From Eggerthellaceae bacterium (GTDB lineage Bacteria > Actinomycetota > Coriobacteriia > Coriobacteriales > Eggerthellaceae): DNA of 10,239 bases. A program made the position numbers and the translations under genes. The stretch covers positions 1,209 through 11,447 of the forward strand of contig DMNP01000284.1 in the NCBI GenBank assembly GCA_003452695.1, given 5' to 3'. This document shows, in pieces, positions 1 through 8,194 of the stretch (positions within the stretch are counted from its first letter, which is position 1; each line of letters opens with the position of its first letter). The notes under the pieces are model-generated. The model was not told where the DNA came from. It saw only the letters and a program-made list of their open reading frames with translations, and ran no database searches.

Positions 1-3000
1 GTAGGTGGTGCCGAAGGGCAGCCTGCCGATGTAGGCCCAATCGTTGCCCTTCAAGGTGATGGTGCCGCCGTTGCGGATCCTGCCCTCCGTGCCGCTCTCG
101 GTGCGATACGGGAAGTCCCCTGCCGCGGAGAGCGCAACCACGAAGGTGAACTCGGCATCGGCGGGGGCGCCCGTGCCCGTGACCTTCTTCTGCAGGCTGA
201 GGGAGCCGGTCTTGGACTCGTTGCGGAAGGTGGGCTGCGCCGTGGCTCTGCCGTCGACGTCCGCGTAGGCCACCGTGGCCGTGAGCTTGCCCGCGCCGTC
301 GTCTTTCACCGTGACCGTCGCCGTGTAGGTGGCGCCCGTGTAGATGATGTTGGGGTCGTCACCCTTGTCCTCGGCGATGGTGTAGGTGTAGGTGCCGGCA
401 CGCTCGTAGACGATCGGGTCGAAGGTGACGCCGCCGCCCGCCGCGTTGGTCTTGGTCTGCCGCACCGTGGAGCCCTCGGAGAGCGTGAAGCTGAACTTGT
501 CCGCTTCGGGCGCCGGCTGGTTGTCGAGCAGCTTCATAGCCGTAAGCTGCGCGCTTGCGGCGTTGGGGTTGTACTCGTTGGTGAATGTGGCCGTCGCCGT
601 CTCGAGCGGCTCGATCCTGCCAGTCTCGTCCACACTCTTCACGAGCACCCAGCCCGCCGGGGTTTCTTCCCACACCTGGTAGGCCGTGCCCGCCGGGATA
701 TTGTCGAAGATCGCACGCTCGTTGCCGCGCAGGGTGAACTCGAACTCGCCGTCCTTCATGTCGATCTTGTTTTCGACCGGTATCCACTGAGCTGTAAGCG
801 TGACGACTGGTCGATTCACTGTGTTGGCCGGAATGGTGCCTTCTGCCGGATAGACATTACCCAGATCGTCCACCCAGCTGCCGACCTGCTTGTTGAAGGC
901 GTAGAAGGTCGAGGCAGGAATAACCGTATCTTCGGTTATTGGCCGCTCGGTAAGCGAAGCCATCGAACCCGCACCCTCGCCGGGCAAGAAATCGACCTGA
1001 TACGTCGTCAAGAACACTGGAGCAAACGTTGCATGCGTTTGAGCTTGCTCAATCAATGTCGCGTCAAGGCTCTTTCCGTTAGCAGTTATCTCCCCAAACG
1101 TTTTGCCAACAGGCTGCGCGCCAAGATCTCGATAGCCCTTGAATGGATCGGAGCCCTCTGATCCAGTACCATCAGGATAGACAAGCTTCCATCCTGCAAT
1201 GGCGCGGTCATTGTAGCTGTAATTGGGAAGCTCGTAGTCCGCAAGGCTATCCTTCGGTATCTTCGGCGAAGTTGAATAAATATTCGAGCCATCCTCCTCG
1301 GCAGCATAGCTAATGCGGAACTCGTACTTCTCCCATACCCACGTACCGTACATAGTAGGCCCGTCGTACTGCTCGGCTAGCTCCGTGCTGGTTAGAGAGT
1401 ACTCCGGGTGCTCCACACAGGTCCATTTGCCCGTATACTCAGAACTCTTTTTCGGTGTCGGCAGCTTGGCCCAATGGCTTGCGTCCTCGATGCCGGCACC
1501 TCTGAAGTTGAAATTCGGGCCAAGAACCACTTCCTTGAGATTTGACGAACCGCTGAACATGCCGTTCATACCGGTGAAATAACCTTCGTCTACCACCTTC
1601 GAAGTATCGAGGGAGGAGATGTCGAGGCGCTCGAGCTTGCTCATCGAGGAGAACGCCTGGTACATGTTTGTGACGTTCGGAGTGCTGAGGCCGGAGAGGT
1701 CGAGCGAGACCAACTCTCTCTGATCTTCGAACATGTTGTACATCGAGACAAGACTCTGGCCCGACCAATTGCTCAGATCGAAGTCTCCATACAGAAGACC
1801 GTACTTCCCGAAATCGCCGGCCATGCGGATGTTCGTCATGTTAGACGTATCGAGGTTCTCGAGCCCCACAATGCTCACATAACCCTGCCCATCCTGCGTG
1901 TAGGACCCATCCATCTTGAGATACGTGATACGCGACGTGTCGATTCTGGAGAAGTCGATGTTCTCAGTTGTGTTGTTGTAGGTTCCCTGCAGGTCTATGT
2001 ATCCTATGGGCCGAACAGCTACTCCCTCGGCAACCCTGATTGTTGTTGCTCTCTTGATGGCGCTCTTCCAGTGCGTGTTGACGATGTAGTCGCCAGGGCC
2101 ATACTCATCCTCGACCTCGATACCGGTGTAGTAAGTCTTGGTTCCGTCTGTGTGCCCATTCTCGTACTTGCCAGGTTCGTCGCGGAAGAACTCGAAGACC
2201 TTGGTATCGGAGTCGTACACAGCGTATGCCTCGCCTTGGAGCATGCTAGCAGGGGCGTGGAAGACACCGTCACTCGCAGCTGCATAGGCCTTCTCGGGTG
2301 TGAACAGGCCTGCGACTTCACGGCCAGCGGAAGACAGCCCATCCCCCAGCTGCCCGAGAAGATTGGAGGGCGAGAGCATCTTGTTTGATGCCACCGCAGC
2401 TTTATTGGAGTTTTGGCCAATCTGCTCCTTCGTGAAGCTGTAGCTTCCGTCCTTGGGTACATCGGGACCGGAGAACTTCACCTTGAATTTGAACTCCGGA
2501 TTGGGCACATCGGTCTGTTCGACGACCTTCTCGACAGCCAGCTTACCGTCTTTGAGATCGTTCGTAATGACGGGTGTCGCCGCCTCGCCATCGGCACCGG
2601 TCACCGCTTGGTCGAACGAGAGCGTCCCATCGCCGTTGTCGGAAACGACAACATGCACCTTGTAGGTTTCCCCGGAGTAGATGACCGTCTTGTCAGAGCC
2701 AGCCTTCTCGCGGATGGTGTAGTCGAGCTCGGCACCGATGGACGTCTCGTCGAAGTGAACCTTGGGGAAGGCTACGGTACCAGTCGCATCGTTTGTAGCG
2801 GTAGCCACCACTGCGCCCTTGCTGTCAACGAGCTCGTAAGTGAACTCGCCCTCTTTGAGGTCGCGCTTCTTCAGGGCCTTCCATGCCTTGACCTCGAGGT
2901 CGCCTTCCGCATGATATTCGTTCTTGAATTCGGGGGCTTCTTGCATTTGCACCCAGCCAATGTCGAGCGGCCCACGCTGGAAGTAGGTGGGGGTGGCCGT

Positions 3001-6000
3001 CATGGTGCCGTCGCCGTTGTCATCGACCTTGATCTCCACCTTATAAACGGAATCGTCGTATGTGTATCCCGGACGACCGAAATCGAGCTCATGCATGTAG
3101 AAGGTACGCACGGTGCCATCGTCGATGTTGGAGAATCGCAAAGCATCAAAAACCACGCTGCCATCAAGGCTGCTTGATGCTGCTGTTACGACATCGCCGC
3201 CTACTTCGTCGGTAGTCAGGTTGAAACGGAACTGGTAGTTCTTCATGTCGCGACCGGTAAGTACCTTGGTGACATGCAGGTTGAGCAAACCCTCCGTCTT
3301 ATAGGCGTTATAAGCCGTGGCGGAAACAGTTTGGTTGGGCTTAACTGTAAGCTCGATGATGCCATCCCTATATGCCGTATACCCAGCCGGGACATTCTCC
3401 ATGGCGGTTACCTTGTAGCCCCGAGGAACTTCCTTGATGCGAACAACCTGGCTATCGCCCATGGTCAGCGTTGTCCCGGTCGTGACCATGCCCCTCTTAT
3501 ACACGTAGCCCCGTGCGTTTACGATTTCGTACGCATACTCGTCGAAAACCGGAACGCCATTGGAATCGGCAATCGTGAAGTCGAAGTCGAAAGTGTCATT
3601 TCGCGTAATGCTCGTCGCGCCCGTTACCGACTTCACGAGCTCAACATCGCCAAAGGGGTGATAGGTGTTGATGATATCGGAGCCCTCGACTTTGGTGACA
3701 TAGGATTCAAGGGGGCTGCCAACCGTGTGTTCCTCTTCCACCGTGTATGCAATCTCGGTACCGTGGTCGCGGTACTTGTTAAGGCCGGTAAAACTGTAAC
3801 TCCAGAATCCGTCGGCATCGGGGGTCACGGTCTGGGTTTTAGATAGCTCGCCGTCCGCAAGAAGCTTTACCTTAATTGACGCCGGTCTCGTGCTTGCCGT
3901 ATCCCCTACCCAGGTTTTATTGCCCGAAACTTCCGTCTGCTCCGGCTCGTGCGTGTTGATGATCGTGATGTCGTGGCCGTCGTTGGCGCGCACCACGCGG
4001 GGCGTATAGCCATCGACGGGCTCCTCGCGCACGGTGTAGTTGAAGACGCGGCCCTCATCGTCGCAGTAGGGCAGGTACTTGAAGGTGTAGTTGGCGCTGC
4101 CGTCTTCTTCCACCGGCACCGTCACCGGGTTCTCTATTGCCGGCTGGTCGGGATGCTCGCTGTCGATGGGCTGGTACACCTGGCCATCGCGAAGCAGCGT
4201 GTAGGTTACCTCACTCGGACGGATGCCGTCGCGGTCGTCGTCGTCGTTCCACTGCTTGGTCACGTTCACGCTGTTCTCGACCAGACCCACCTTCACGTAG
4301 TCCTGACGGACGAGGTGCGTGTCGCCTTGGCCGCCAACCCGTGTATCGATTGACGTGCAGTTCAGGAAGATATTGTTATAGGCGTGATGGTCGTTTGTGA
4401 TGTAGTGGTCTGCTTCCTCGCCCTGCGGAGCCCACATATGTATGTAGGCCGTAATGGTGTTGTCGGGTTCCAGGATGTAGTCGGACCCATCGAGAGCCTT
4501 GCGGCAGTCGATGGCGATGGCGTGCACGTCGCCCAAATCTCCCGTGTAATCTGTTGCCTTCACCCAATAGTTGGGGTCATCCAGGTTCGTGGTCGTGGGA
4601 TTGATGTAGCCTCCGTTGGGATCGTCCACTTTCTGAATCTCCAGCTCGGGGACCGTGGAGTAGTACACCACGGCGTCGATGCCAGCAGCGCGGAGCAGGC
4701 TGGTGTCCACACTGCGCAGCGTACCGCGCCAGATTTTGCCGGCATTGATGGCATCCACATCCTCTTGGTCGTTGCCGCTCCAGGCTTCGTAGTTCTCCAG
4801 GCTGTCGTAGATGACCATGTCCTTGGTCTGCGTATGGTTGTTGCTCATGGCGAAGATGCGGTAGGAGTACATGCCGCCCTCGTAGACGTTGCGCGCATTG
4901 GCCTCGCGGTTGCCGTAGTAGGTGCCCTGGCTCCACCAGCCGTCGTTGTTCACGGAGACGTCTTTCACGAGCGAAGTGCTGGCTGCGTTCAGGATTTTCA
5001 CCTGCTGCGGGTCGCCTGCATAGAGGAAACTTGCCGTGCTGCGCCCATCGTGCAGCCCCGTAAGCGCCATCTTCTCCTGAGCGGCCTCGTCCTCCTTGCT
5101 CGACCACGCCTCGCGCGTGCGCACGTTGTTCGTGCCGTTCGGGTCGTTGGCCTCGCCTTGGTAGCCCTCGATGGTGCCGAGCACGTCGTTGCTGCTCTCG
5201 AAGGCTATGACGTTATGGAGCTCGGCTTCGAAGAGCTTGTCGGGCTCGGTTATCTGGCCATAGTCGATGATATAGCCCGTATCGCAGGAAGCGTCGAACT
5301 CGATGCTCGGCTTGTCCTCGTAGAAGTTGACTCCTTCCTCGGTATAGGTCTCGGGCGTGGGAGTGAAGTCGCACTCCACCACCATGAGCATGCGACCCGT
5401 GCCCTTGTAGTCGGGGATGGTGTAGGCATCTACCACTGTATCGCCCTTGCGCAGCTTGATGGAATCGAGGTCTGGCGTAACGCCCAGCGGCAGCAGGTCG
5501 TACCACCATCCATGTGTCTCGGACTGGATGACGCCCTCCTCTATCGCCGACACGTAGGTGTCGAGGTCGGCAATGACGCTTCGCTCCTCGATGTAGGCTT
5601 TGTAATGCAGCGGCACCTTCTTGTTCTCATAGTCGATACTGCCAACCTTCCCCTCCTTGTAGGGGCGCACCTCAATGTCGTCCGTAAAGCCCATAAGGCG
5701 GTCGAATCCGTCCTTGGAGATGTCGACTATCTCGCTCTTCTCCGCGGTGTAGGCCTTCAGGTTCACGCCGTTCCACACGTCCTCGGTGGGGGCGGTGTCG
5801 TTCTGGAAGAGACTCTCGATATGGTCGCGCCACTGCTGCGTGTTTTTCAGCAAGACGCTCGGGCGCACGCAATAGACGATGGCCGCATTGCCCGTGGTAA
5901 CGGAGGTGCGGAAGTTCTGGGTGCCTGCGGGGAAGTCTATCTTGTCGCCGTTGACCACGGTGCCATCGGCCAGCGTGATCACGCAGGAGCCGCTCGTGAA

Positions 6001-8121
6001 ATCGGCGCTCGCGTACTTCTCCCACTTGCCGTTGCGCAGCACCTCGAGCACCACGGGCGGGATCTTGGAATCGTCGGTGTCCTGCTCGTAGTCGAAGGTG
6101 CCATCGCTTGCGGTTCCACTAGAGCTGACGGTAATGTAGTCGGTGGCGAAGCTGCCATCGGGATTCACGTTGATGGCCTTTATCTTGCTGATGATGGGCT
6201 TCACGAAGCTGATGGAGGTGAACTCCATGTTATCGCCCGGCACGAGGTCGAAGTCGGGGCTCGTCTGCGAGCCCACCCAGAGGCCCGTGTCCTCGGTGAC
6301 CATGGTAACGGGGCGCTTGCCGTAGCTCGACTGCAGGCGCGTGTCGCCCTCGTATGTCCAGGGCAGCACGTAGCCGTCCGATTTGATGGTGTAGGCAATC
6401 TCGGCGTCGTTGCCCTCGCGCATCTCGTTCAGGGCCTTCTTGTACAGGCCGTACCAGCCCATCAGATGCTGCGGGCTCGTGTTGGTGCCGCTCGTGGCGG
6501 GAATGTCGTCGCGAGAACTCGTATGATAGTGCGTGGTGAGGTCGCCGTCCTTGCGCACGCCGTAATCGTTGTCGTTGCCCCACTTGAACACGTTGAAGTG
6601 GCCGACGGGCTCGATCCACTTGGGGTTGCGATAGCTCCAGGTGGTCGAGGCATCTGCCTCGACGTGCGTGGGATCGTCCACCTCGTCGATGGGCACAAGA
6701 TCGTAGTCCACGTGGTTGGTAAAGGTGTAGACGGTGTCCTTTTCGAACTGGCTCATCGGGTAGGCCACCTTGATGCTGCTGGAGGAGGATATGCCCGGCG
6801 TATACCAGCCTTTCTGCACCACACCGAGGTCCTTGGTGGTCTCGGTATCGCCGTCGATGACCCAGCCGTCGTGAAGCGTTTGGGTGGTGGCTCCGGTGGC
6901 GACGTCGGTGCGCGTGTCGTAGCCGGTGAGCGTGTAGGGTTGGTTACCCGTGTGATAGGCGTTCGTGTACCAGGTGATGACCAGGAACTCGGTGTCGTTG
7001 GGGTACTTCGCCTTGATTCTTGCCGGCACCGCGCCCACGCTGGAGATGCCCTCGATTTTCGGGTCGCCCGAGATGTCCTTGTTGGCCCGCACGACCTCCT
7101 GCGTGGTGTTCACCTGCGCATCGATCTTGTTCGACTTCAGGCCGATGGTATTGCCCAGATATGTGAGGACCTCGATGGTGGCCTGCAGCTCGTCGGTGAT
7201 GGACATGTCGACAATCGAGTGCGGGACGAGGTCCTTTATCTCGAACTGCACGAAGCCCTTGGTGGCCGCCACGATGGTCTTGGTGTTGGAGAGAACATAC
7301 TCCCCGTCGATGAGCTGCCAGTTGAAGTCGGTGTTGGTGGAGGGGCTCTGCGCGAGCGGTATGACCATGGTGCCCGTCAGGCCGCCGTCGTCGGAAACGG
7401 TATTATCGCTGCGCTTGTGGAAGATCTGCGCGGGAATCTTTATCTTGATGTCGCCCGGCTCGTAGTGCCGCTCGCCGGAGAGCGCGTAGTCCAGCTGGAA
7501 GCGCACCGTGAAGGGCGAATCCTCGTTTGGCACCAGGTTCAGGCGGGAAGCGCTGCCATCGTCGTGGCCTTCGGTGTCCTCGGTAAGCCAGCGGATGGCG
7601 ATGGTCTCGATGTCCTGACCGTCCGCACGCCGCGGGTAGTCGCCGTCGGGATAGGTTTCGTCGGCGGGGCCGGGGGCGGCGAACAGGCTTGCGGCCATCG
7701 TGTTGGCTGCCGACAGGCTGAGCGTGGGCACCTCGGGGGTTTGCCTGGAAGCTCCTGCAATGGCCTGGGCGGCGGTGGCGTGCGTGTCGGCCGCCTGACC
7801 GTAGACCATCACTTCGTACAGGTCGCCTTCGGCGTGGATGGAGGCCCCGCTTTCGTCCTGCACCTGCGTCGCCGGGCCCTCCTTCGCCGCATCGCCGCCT
7901 TGCAGCTGCGCAGCCGGGCTTTCACCCGAATCGGCGACTTCTTCCTGCTGTTTCAAGGAACCCGCCTGCAACACGGTGGCCGCCTGCTGGTTTGCCGAGC
8001 CCGCCGTCGGGGCGGCGAACACCGGCACGGGAACCAGCCCCATGGCCAAGACGAACGAGAGGAAGAAGGACGTGAACACACGCATGGAATGCGATTTCGC
8101 TATACGTCGGACCTGTTTCAT
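1..8121 (-). CDS. Giant modular surface adhesin, partial (Cna_B, pilin isopeptide, BspA-like LRR and InlB_B domains)
   Basis: This frame is open for 2,707 codons from ATG 8119-8121 to the left edge, so the C-terminus and any LPXTG anchor are missing. The first Met is preferred because GAGGGGG lies 5 nt upstream; the next Met (residue 13) has no such site. Residues 1-36 form a Sec signal peptide: basic start, hydrophobic FFLSFVLAMGLVPVPVFA, AXA-type cleavage site. A polar linker follows to about residue 150. Residues about 160-1280 are adhesin-like beta-rich sequence (for example FTVRFQLDYALSG followed by a GDIKIKIPAQIF strand near residue 220) that I cannot assign to a named family. Then come two Cna_B domains (about 1285-1392, 1396-1488), a D1-like domain (about 1490-1607), two Spy0128/FctA-like domains (about 1609-1856), a D1-like domain interrupted by LRR and InlB_B modules (about 1860-2516), another FctA-like domain (about 2523-2635) and the start of a further D1-like domain. 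The likely role is a long covalently stabilised stalk presenting binding domains at the cell surface. The ligand is unknown. No frameshift or internal stop was found on full translation. Confidence 0.93.
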   Translation of the reverse strand, partial: MKQVRRIAKSHSMRVFTSFFLSFVLAMGLVPVPVFAAPTAGSANQQAATVLQAGSLKQQEEVADSGESPAAQLQGGDAAKEGPATQVQDESGASIHAEGDLYEVMVYGQAADTHATAAQAIAGASRQTPEVPTLSLSAANTMAASLFAAPGPADETYPDGDYPRRADGQDIETIAIRWLTEDTEGHDDGSASRLNLVPNEDSPFTVRFQLDYALSGERHYEPGDIKIKIPAQIFHKRSDNTVSDDGGLTGTMVIPLAQSPSTNTDFNWQLIDGEYVLSNTKTIVAATKGFVQFEIKDLVPHSIVDMSITDELQATIEVLTYLGNTIGLKSNKIDAQVNTTQEVVRANKDISGDPKIEGISSVGAVPARIKAKYPNDTEFLVITWYTNAYHTGNQPYTLTGYDTRTDVATGATTQTLHDGWVIDGDTETTKDLGVVQKGWYTPGISSSSSIKVAYPMSQFEKDTVYTFTNHVDYDLVPIDEVDDPTHVEADASTTWSYRNPKWIEPVGHFNVFKWGNDNDYGVRKDGDLTTHYHTSSRDDIPATSGTNTSPQHLMGWYGLYKKALNEMREGNDAEIAYTIKSDGYVLPWTYEGDTRLQSSYGKRPVTMVTEDTGLWVGSQTSPDFDLVPGDNMEFTSISFVKPIISKIKAINVNPDGSFATDYITVSSSGTASDGTFDYEQDTDDSKIPPVVLEVLRNGKWEKYASADFTSGSCVITLADGTVVNGDKIDFPAGTQNFRTSVTTGNAAIVYCVRPSVLLKNTQQWRDHIESLFQNDTAPTEDVWNGVNLKAYTAEKSEIVDISKDGFDRLMGFTDDIEVRPYKEGKVGSIDYENKKVPLHYKAYIEERSVIADLDTYVSAIEEGVIQSETHGWWYDLLPLGVTPDLDSIKLRKGDTVVDAYTIPDYKGTGRMLMVVECDFTPTPETYTEEGVNFYEDKPSIEFDASCDTGYIIDYGQITEPDKLFEAELHNVIAFESSNDVLGTIEGYQGEANDPNGTNNVRTREAWSSKEDEAAQEKMALTGLHDGRSTASFLYAGDPQQVKILNAASTSLVKDVSVNNDGWWSQGTYYGNREANARNVYEGGMYSYRIFAMSNNHTQTKDMVIYDSLENYEAWSGNDQEDVDAINAGKIWRGTLRSVDTSLLRAAGIDAVVYYSTVPELEIQKVDDPNGGYINPTTTNLDDPNYWVKATDYTGDLGDVHAIAIDCRKALDGSDYILEPDNTITAYIHMWAPQGEEADHYITNDHHAYNNIFLNCTSIDTRVGGQGDTHLVRQDYVKVGLVENSVNVTKQWNDDDDRDGIRPSEVTYTLLRDGQVYQPIDSEHPDQPAIENPVTVPVEEDGSANYTFKYLPYCDDEGRVFNYTVREEPVDGYTPRVVRANDGHDITIINTHEPEQTEVSGNKTWVGDTASTRPASIKVKLLADGELSKTQTVTPDADGFWSYSFTGLNKYRDHGTEIAYTVEEEHTVGSPLESYVTKVEGSDIINTYHPFGDVELVKSVTGATSITRNDTFDFDFTIADSNGVPVFDEYAYEIVNARGYVYKRGMVTTGTTLTMGDSQVVRIKEVPRGYKVTAMENVPAGYTAYRDGIIELTVKPNQTVSATAYNAYKTEGLLNLHVTKVLTGRDMKNYQFRFNLTTDEVGGDVVTAASSSLDGSVVFDALRFSNIDDGTVRTFYMHELDFGRPGYTYDDSVYKVEIKVDDNGDGTMTATPTYFQRGPLDIGWVQMQEAPEFKNEYHAEGDLEVKAWKALKKRDLKEGEFTYELVDSKGAVVATATNDATGTVAFPKVHFDETSIGAELDYTIREKAGSDKTVIYSGETYKVHVVVSDNGDGTLSFDQAVTGADGEAATPVITNDLKDGKLAVEKVVEQTDVPNPEFKFKVKFSGPDVPKDGSYSFTKEQIGQNSNKAAVASNKMLSPSNLLGQLGDGLSSAGREVAGLFTPEKAYAAASDGVFHAPASMLQGEAYAVYDSDTKVFEFFRDEPGKYENGHTDGTKTYYTGIEVEDEYGPGDYIVNTHWKSAIKRATTIRVAEGVAVRPIGYIDLQGTYNNTTENIDFSRIDTSRITYLKMDGSYTQDGQGYVSIVGLENLDTSNMTNIRMAGDFGKYGLLYGDFDLSNWSGQSLVSMYNMFEDQRELVSLDLSGLSTPNVTNMYQAFSSMSKLERLDISSLDTSKVVDEGYFTGMNGMFSGSSNLKEVVLGPNFNFRGAGIEDASHWAKLPTPKKSSEYTGKWTCVEHPEYSLTSTELAEQYDGPTMYGTWVWEKYEFRISYAAEEDGSNIYSTSPKIPKDSLADYELPNYSYNDRAIAGWKLVYPDGTGSEGSDPFKGYRDLGAQPVGKTFGEITANGKSLDATLIEQAQTHATFAPVFLTTYQVDFLPGEGAGSMASLTERPITEDTVIPASTFYAFNKQVGSWVDDLGNVYPAEGTIPANTVNRPVVTLTAQWIPVENKIDMKDGEFEFTLRGNERAIFDNIPAGTAYQVWEETPAGWVLVKSVDETGRIEPLETATATFTNEYNPNAASAQLTAMKLLDNQPAPEADKFSFTLSEGSTVRQTKTNAAGGGVTFDPIVYERAGTYTYTIAEDKGDDPNIIYTGATYTATVTVKDDGAGKLTATVAYADVDGRATAQPTFRNESKTGSLSLQKKVTGTGAPADAEFTFVVALSAAGDFPYRTESGTEGRIRNGGTITLKGNDWAYIGRLPFGTTY
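784..1008 (-). other. Listeria-Bacteroides (InlB_B / Flg_new) repeat domain within the giant adhesin
   Basis: Residues about 2372-2446 read as a beta-grasp repeat: T-Y-Q-V-D-F-L-P-G-E-G, a V-I-P-A-S-T-F core, G-S-W-V-D-D-L-G-N-V-Y-P and a closing V-V-T-L-T-A-Q-W. That spacing matches the InlB_B family, which commonly follows DUF285 repeats. A more divergent relative precedes it, at about residues 2263-2370 (1010-1335), from Y-E-F-R-I-S-Y to A-T-F-A-P-V-F. The repeat ends one residue before the resumed D1-like domain, so it forms the distal edge of the inserted block. Confidence 0.75.
1510..1953 (-). repeat. BspA-like leucine-rich repeat block (DUF285 type) within the giant adhesin
   Basis: Residues about 2057-2204 contain degenerate repeats of roughly 22-26 residues with the signature L-D-T-S-N-M-T-N-(I/M)-x-x-M-F. 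Visible examples are I-D-T-S-R-I-T-Y-L, L-D-T-S-N-M-T-N-I-R-M, S-M-Y-N-M-F, L-D-L-S-G-L-S-T-P-N-V-T-N-M, L-D-I-S-S-L-D-T-S-K-V and G-M-F-S-G-S-S-N-L-K-E-V. This is the BspA/DUF285 (PF03382-type) surface LRR family, associated with adhesion in many host-associated bacteria. It is not placed at a terminus but sits within the isopeptide stalk. Confidence 0.85.
2554..3300 (-). other. Two Spy0128/FctA-like pilin isopeptide domains in tandem (in the giant adhesin)
   Basis: Residues about 1609-1736 and 1739-1856 each begin with a Lys strand (L-H-V-T-K, K1619; L-E-V-K-A-W-K, K1745). Each has a mid-domain Glu strand (Y-M-H-E-L, E1678; T-I-R-E-K, E1805), a V-x-V-x-D-N-G-D-G-T strand typical of streptococcal pilin major-subunit repeats, and a closing Asn (F-K-N-E-Y, N1734; V-I-T-N-D, N1854). 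The conserved Lys/Glu/Asn set suggests both can form isopeptide bonds. The family call is from pattern recognition; a profile search would settle the exact Pfam entry. Confidence 0.8.
3658..3936 (-). other. Cna_B-type isopeptide domain 2 (in the giant adhesin)
   Basis: Residues about 1396-1488 repeat the Cna_B layout: V-S-G-N-K-T-W near the start (K1402), T-R-P-A-S-I-K-V, then Y-T-V-E-E-E and I-I-N-T-Y (N1485). Lys, Glu and Asn are all present, so a stabilising isopeptide bond is expected. It follows domain 1 with only a few linker residues, as in tandem stalk repeats of MSCRAMM-type proteins. Confidence 0.83.
3946..4269 (-). other. Cna_B-type isopeptide domain 1 (in the giant adhesin)
   Basis: Residues about 1285-1392 follow the classic Cna_B pattern: V-T-K-Q-W-N-D, an Asp-rich turn, R-P-S-E-V, L-L-R-D-G, then Y-T-V-R-E-E and a final I-I-N-T-H strand. 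By analogy with the family, K1289 and N1389 would form the intramolecular isopeptide bond with E1366 or E1367 as the assisting acid. The domain marks the change from the unassigned N-terminal region to the stalk. Confidence 0.85.
8014..8121 (-). other. Sec signal peptide of the giant adhesin
   Basis: Residues 1-36. The n-region carries K2, R5, R6, K9 and R14. The hydrophobic core runs from about V15 to V34, and the predicted signal peptidase I site is V-F-A|A-P after A36. No YSIRK/GXXS motif is present. The mature protein begins with a Gln/Ala/Glu-rich low-complexity linker, as is common in wall-attached surface proteins. Confidence 0.88.
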
Positions 8122-8126
8122 GGCTA

Positions 8127-8132
8127 CCCCCT
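8127..8132 (-). promoter_or_regulatory. Shine-Dalgarno of the giant adhesin
   Basis: Minus-strand AGGGGG ends 5 nt before the ATG at 8119-8121 (context GTGAGGGGGTAGCCATG). It fixes the start at the first Met of the signal peptide. Confidence 0.75.
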
Positions 8133-8188
8133 CACAGAACCGTGCGCGCTGTAACACGGTGCTGGAAACATTGTGCGATTAACCTATT

Positions 8189-8194
8189 ATTATA
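8189..8194 (-). promoter_or_regulatory. Candidate -10 box (TATAAT) of the giant adhesin promoter
   Basis: A perfect minus-strand TATAAT lies in the only AT-rich patch of the intergenic region (8180-8200). The start point would fall near 8181-8183, giving a leader of about 60 nt. No good TTGACA-like box is visible 16-18 bp upstream (the sequence there is TCCAAA/CCAAAA), so the promoter may need an activator or an alternative sigma factor. This is an inference from sequence alone. Confidence 0.5.

Noticed and set aside
860..880. N-V-Y-P-A as a pilin motif (VYPK-like) for sortase polymerisation
   Set aside because: The Lys is absent and the sequence is part of the InlB_B repeat core.
1450..1475. 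L-P-T-P-K in the giant protein as a sortase signal
   Set aside because: It is not LPXTG, has no hydrophobic segment or basic tail after it, and the frame continues with structured domains. The real anchor, if any, is beyond the left edge.
2413..3846. Further plus-strand frames of 254 and 190 codons
   Set aside because: They share the antisense register of the same gene and have the same Val/Gly/His-rich shadow composition.
4384..8154. A 1,256-codon open frame on the plus strand, the longest complete open frame in the window
   Set aside because: It is in exact codon-for-codon antisense register with the giant adhesin. It stays open only because that gene lacks TTA, CTA and TCA codons over this stretch. 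Its product is a Val/His/Gly/Leu-rich sequence with no domain, and it lacks a ribosome site, while the minus frame has a signal peptide and recognisable domains.
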